Positions 5,798-7,782 of a stretch of 7,782 bases of DNA are shown here, in pieces. The stretch comes from Spirochaetota bacterium (GTDB lineage Bacteria > Spirochaetota > Spirochaetia > Treponematales > Breznakiellaceae), in contig JAEWSV010000277.1 in the NCBI GenBank assembly GCA_023398155.1, forward strand, positions 1 through 7,782, written 5' to 3'. How positions within the stretch are numbered: position 1 is the first letter of the stretch; the number at the start of each line of letters is the position of its first letter. The translations under genes and the position numbers were made by a program. Under the pieces are notes generated by a model, which had not been told where the DNA came from, searched no databases, and saw only the letters and a program-made list of their open reading frames with translations.

Positions 5798-6415
5798 TCA
5801 CTCCGATGCGAGGTATTCCTCGGGCGGGGTGAAGAAGGGATTCCGCACTATGGCGCCCCGCACGATCATGAGCGGATGGACCTTGAGGACGTCCATGATC
5901 GTGCTCCCGTCGAAGAGGCGAGCGTCGTATTGGCAGACGGCGGTCATCGGCTTCCCGCGGAGTAAAAGAGTGATCTTGGATTCGTACTCCAGGAGGCGCG
6001 ATCCTCCCGGCATGGAGAGGACCTCGCTCGCCATTTCTCCGATGACCCGGGCGCCGCTCCTCCCCGCGGAGAGGGCTTCCCGGAGGAATTCAGCGAGCAG
6101 CGCCACCATCCGATCCGGATCGAAGCGCCCGTCCTTGAAATAGACGGAAGAAGTACGCGCGTGGCTGAACATGCCCCGATTACGGGCTTCGGCGAAAGTC
6201 GGCTTGGTGGGAGGCATGGCCGATTCCAGCAACGGAGGATCGACTTCGTTCGAGTAGCAGGCGACGTTCTCGTCCGCTTCGAGGCCGGAGGCGACGAATT
6301 TGAGGATGGCCTCGATACGCTCCTCATCGCCGTTCACGATTTGGCATATATGGAGCCCCGGATCGAATTCCTCATGCGAGAACCCGAGAGAAACTTTTCT
6401 CTGCATTCCATCCAT
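5798..6415 (-). CDS. Stand-alone MEDS-domain sensory protein (DcmR-like)
   Basis: The product is 205 residues from ATG 6415, almost entirely one MEDS domain (methanogen/methylotroph, DcmR sensory domain). Landmarks are LHICQIVNGDEER (21-33), YFKDGRFDPDRM (92-103), RVIGEMAS (123-130), VCQYDARLFDG (160-170) and VHPLMIVRGAIV followed by RNPFF and PPEEYL near the end. The block ordering recalls KaiC/RecA-like folds, but no Walker A loop is visible, so nucleotide hydrolysis is unlikely. MEDS domains are thought to sense small molecules and are usually fused to kinases, PAS domains or DNA-binding domains; here the domain is alone and the kinase is the next gene, one base away. An upstream GTG at 6433 keeps the frame open and would give 211 residues. 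ATG 6415 is preferred because GGGG lies six bases before it and the predicted transcript starts near 6436, which would leave GTG 6433 almost no leader. ATG 6406 is also possible. Confidence 0.85.
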   Translation of the reverse strand: MDGMQRKVSLGFSHEEFDPGLHICQIVNGDEERIEAILKFVASGLEADENVACYSNEVDPPLLESAMPPTKPTFAEARNRGMFSHARTSSVYFKDGRFDPDRMVALLAEFLREALSAGRSGARVIGEMASEVLSMPGGSRLLEYESKITLLLRGKPMTAVCQYDARLFDGSTIMDVLKVHPLMIVRGAIVRNPFFTPPEEYLASE

Positions 6416-6421
6416 GATATA

Positions 6422-6425
6422 CCCC
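6422..6425 (-). promoter_or_regulatory. Ribosome-binding site that supports the MEDS start at 6415
   Basis: The minus strand reads GCGGGG six bases before ATG 6415. It is an imperfect Shine-Dalgarno, but better placed than anything for GTG 6433 (where AGG lies too near) or ATG 6406. Confidence 0.4.
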
Positions 6426-6442
6426 GCTCTCACCCTACCTGT

Positions 6443-6471
6443 ACTCTAGCCGAGCAGGTATCGCCCGTCAA
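6443..6471 (-). promoter_or_regulatory. Candidate sigma70-type promoter of the MEDS-kinase operon
   Basis: On the minus strand, TTGACG (6466-6471, 5/6) is followed after 17 bases by TAGAGT (6443-6448, 4/6). Transcription would begin near 6436, giving a leader of about 20 bases before ATG 6415. This is one of two divergent promoters in the intergenic region 6434-6669. Between them (6472-6608) I see only GC-rich sequence with an imperfect stem. Confidence 0.55.
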
Positions 6472-6608
6472 ATCAGGAAGCCCGGCCCGCGGATATTCCG
6501 AATCCCGCTCGCGTTCCCCTCCCGCACCGATGCAGGAAGGGAAACGCGGTCCGGATCGAGAGCCCAAGAAGGGTTTTACCGCGTCGCGATGCGAGGAACC
6601 GGGTCCAT

Positions 6609-6638
6609 TTGACAGCGCCTATAGCGCGACGTGATACT
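6609..6638 (+). promoter_or_regulatory. Candidate sigma70-type promoter of the chemoreceptor gene
   Basis: TTGACA (6609-6614, 6/6) is followed after 18 bases by GATACT (6633-6638, 4/6). Transcription would begin near 6645, with a leader of about 25 bases that holds the ribosome site AAGGGGAG (6655-6662). The spacer contains GCGC-CTATA-GCGC (6615-6627), a small symmetric element that a regulator could bind. Confidence 0.45.
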
Positions 6639-6669
6639 TGATGGATTAGCACCAAAGGGGAGCAACCAA

Positions 6670-7782
6670 ATGGGCATCTTCGATTCCCTATACAAGACCG
6701 AATGCCGACGCGGCGAACACACCGCCTACGTAATTCGCTGGATCATCCTAGGCTTCTTGTCCGCCATGGCCGTCGTCCAGATCCTCATGCCGGACCAGAC
6801 GATAGCGGGACGATGGGCGATGGTCACCGTATCTTCCGCGGCCGCCTATAACGTATTCGTTCGGCTGATGCTCAAGAGGGAGGGCGACTTCCGCTTCCTG
6901 AAATACCTATCGGTCTCGGTGGATGTGCTCCTGGTTTCCTTCACCATCCTGACGACGACCCTTTTCCAGTACAGCTCCGGCGCGGCGACCACCGCGATCG
7001 TGCTCCTCTATCCCGTCGCCATCCTGATCGCTTGCTTCAGGCACGATCGGCCGCTCATCATATACGCGACCCTATTCTCTATCATCTGCTTCAACGGCGT
7101 GTTCTATCTCACGCTGCCGCGCGTCTCTCCGGCGCTGTTCGAGGCGGCGCCGCTCGTAAAACCGAGCGGACAATTCTATAAGAGCATGTATCTTTTGGCT
7201 TTCGGCGCTATCCTCCTCCAGATCCCGATCACCATCGAACGCCTACTGAAGTCGCAGCAAGCTGCGTTCGACGAGGCGAGCCGGAAATACGCGGATTTAG
7301 CGGCGCGTCTCCGCTCATCCCTGGAAGGCATGGACCGCCAGAGCGCCGCGCTGGCGGCGGAGACCCGGAAGACCCAAGAGGCCATCCGCGACATCGTTTC
7401 CCTCACCGGCGAGTCGGGAGAACGGGTCGATGATCAAAACGGCTGCACCGAGCGCGTCGCGGCCCTGGTCTTCGAGCTGGATTCTTTCGCGGGCGTCCTT
7501 GAGTCGCTGGTCGGCGAACAGGCGGTCGCGATCCGCGAGACCGCCGCGGCGACCGAAGAGATGATCGGCAATATAGCCTCGATCTCGCGCCACGTCGAAC
7601 AGACCAAGGCGGGGGTGGGAAAACTGCAGGGCGATTCCGACGAAGGGCGGAAGAAGCTGGAAGAAGTCCGCCTCGCCATCGAGTCCATTTCCGCGCGGAG
7701 CGCGGGTATGCTGGACGCGGTCAGGGTGATCGCCTCCATCGCTGGCACGACTAACCTCCTGGCCATGAACGCCGCCATAGAG
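6670..7782 (+). CDS. Methyl-accepting chemotaxis-type protein with six-helix membrane sensor and no HAMP, 3' truncated by the window
   Basis: The frame runs open from ATG 6670 to the window end (371 codons), preceded by AAGGGGAG seven bases upstream. The N-terminal half has about six hydrophobic segments (roughly 20-39, 50-66, 79-99, 105-123, 128-148 and 171-192) joined by short loops, so there is no large periplasmic ligand domain. From about 193 on it becomes a long heptad-rich coiled coil. RETAAATEEMIGNIASIS (289-306) looks like an adaptation/methylation helix, and IASIAGTTNLLAMNAAIE (354-371) is the receptor-tip signature that contacts CheA and CheW; the window ends inside it. No HAMP domain fits between the last membrane helix and the signalling coil. 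The protein should signal to the flagellar switch via CheA/CheY. A membrane-embedded or cytosol-facing signal (lipid, energy state, membrane-permeable compound) is inferred from the architecture. It is divergent from the MEDS-kinase operon. Confidence 0.88.
   Translation, partial: MGIFDSLYKTECRRGEHTAYVIRWIILGFLSAMAVVQILMPDQTIAGRWAMVTVSSAAAYNVFVRLMLKREGDFRFLKYLSVSVDVLLVSFTILTTTLFQYSSGAATTAIVLLYPVAILIACFRHDRPLIIYATLFSIICFNGVFYLTLPRVSPALFEAAPLVKPSGQFYKSMYLLAFGAILLQIPITIERLLKSQQAAFDEASRKYADLAARLRSSLEGMDRQSAALAAETRKTQEAIRDIVSLTGESGERVDDQNGCTERVAALVFELDSFAGVLESLVGEQAVAIRETAAATEEMIGNIASISRHVEQTKAGVGKLQGDSDEGRKKLEEVRLAIESISARSAGMLDAVRVIASIAGTTNLLAMNAAIE

Noticed and set aside
6511..6547. Imperfect inverted repeat (GCGTTCCC against GGGAAACGC) between the divergent promoters
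   Set aside because: Needs a bulge and has a long loop; in GC-rich sequence this is expected by chance.
6161..6634. Plus-strand open frame covering the MEDS start and the divergent promoter region
   Set aside because: Antisense to the MEDS gene, no family resemblance, and it would run through both predicted promoters.
6473..6655. Small minus-strand frame of 60 codons in the intergenic region
   Set aside because: No ribosome site, spans the chemoreceptor promoter, and composition is Arg-rich and shadow-like.

Overview
This is a GC-rich bacterial chromosomal window with tightly packed genes, strong G/C preference at third codon positions, good Shine-Dalgarno sites and several recognisable sigma70-type promoters. 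There is no rRNA, tRNA, insertion sequence, phage gene or CRISPR array to fix the taxonomy. My tentative guess is a free-living or gut-type spirochaete. The reasons are the mix of a secreted GH5 glycosidase, an unusual MFS clade, a MEDS/histidine-kinase pair and a HAMP-less polytopic chemoreceptor. This is an impression, not a placement.

Layout. (1) 1-614, plus: the last 37 codons of a Cys/Met-metabolism PLP enzyme, overlapped by a CoA-binding-domain gene that has its own Shine-Dalgarno inside the upstream gene. (2) 621-1214, minus: a Uma2-family (PD-(D/E)XK-like) protein, convergent with the CoA-binding gene and with its own promoter. (3) 1355-3013, minus: a secreted GH5 endoglucanase-type enzyme with a C-terminal beta-sandwich domain; a perfect hairpin abuts its stop codon. 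(4) 3014-3415: the only long stretch without an intact gene. It holds a coding-like but start-less reading frame (3079-3357), a small inverted repeat, and a near-consensus promoter for the next gene. (5) 3416-4690, plus: an MFS transporter whose predicted transcript would be essentially leaderless. (6) 4691-4764: a convergent intergenic region with two mutually exclusive GC hairpins. (7) 4765-6415, minus: a two-gene operon of a stand-alone MEDS sensory protein and a soluble HisKA_2 histidine kinase, coupled through TGATATG. (8) 6434-6669: a divergent promoter region. (9) 6670-7782, plus: a methyl-accepting chemotaxis-type protein with six N-terminal membrane segments and no HAMP, cut by the window edge just after the receptor-tip signature.

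How the parts may work together. The glycosidase and the transporter are divergent neighbours and could serve carbohydrate acquisition, but nothing in the sequence shows the transporter's substrate. The MEDS protein, the kinase and the chemoreceptor form a signalling island. No response regulator is visible, so the phosphoryl acceptor must be encoded elsewhere. The most interesting points are the split MEDS/kinase sensor, the start-less remnant, the leaderless promoter arrangement at the MFS gene, and the alternative hairpins at the convergent junction.
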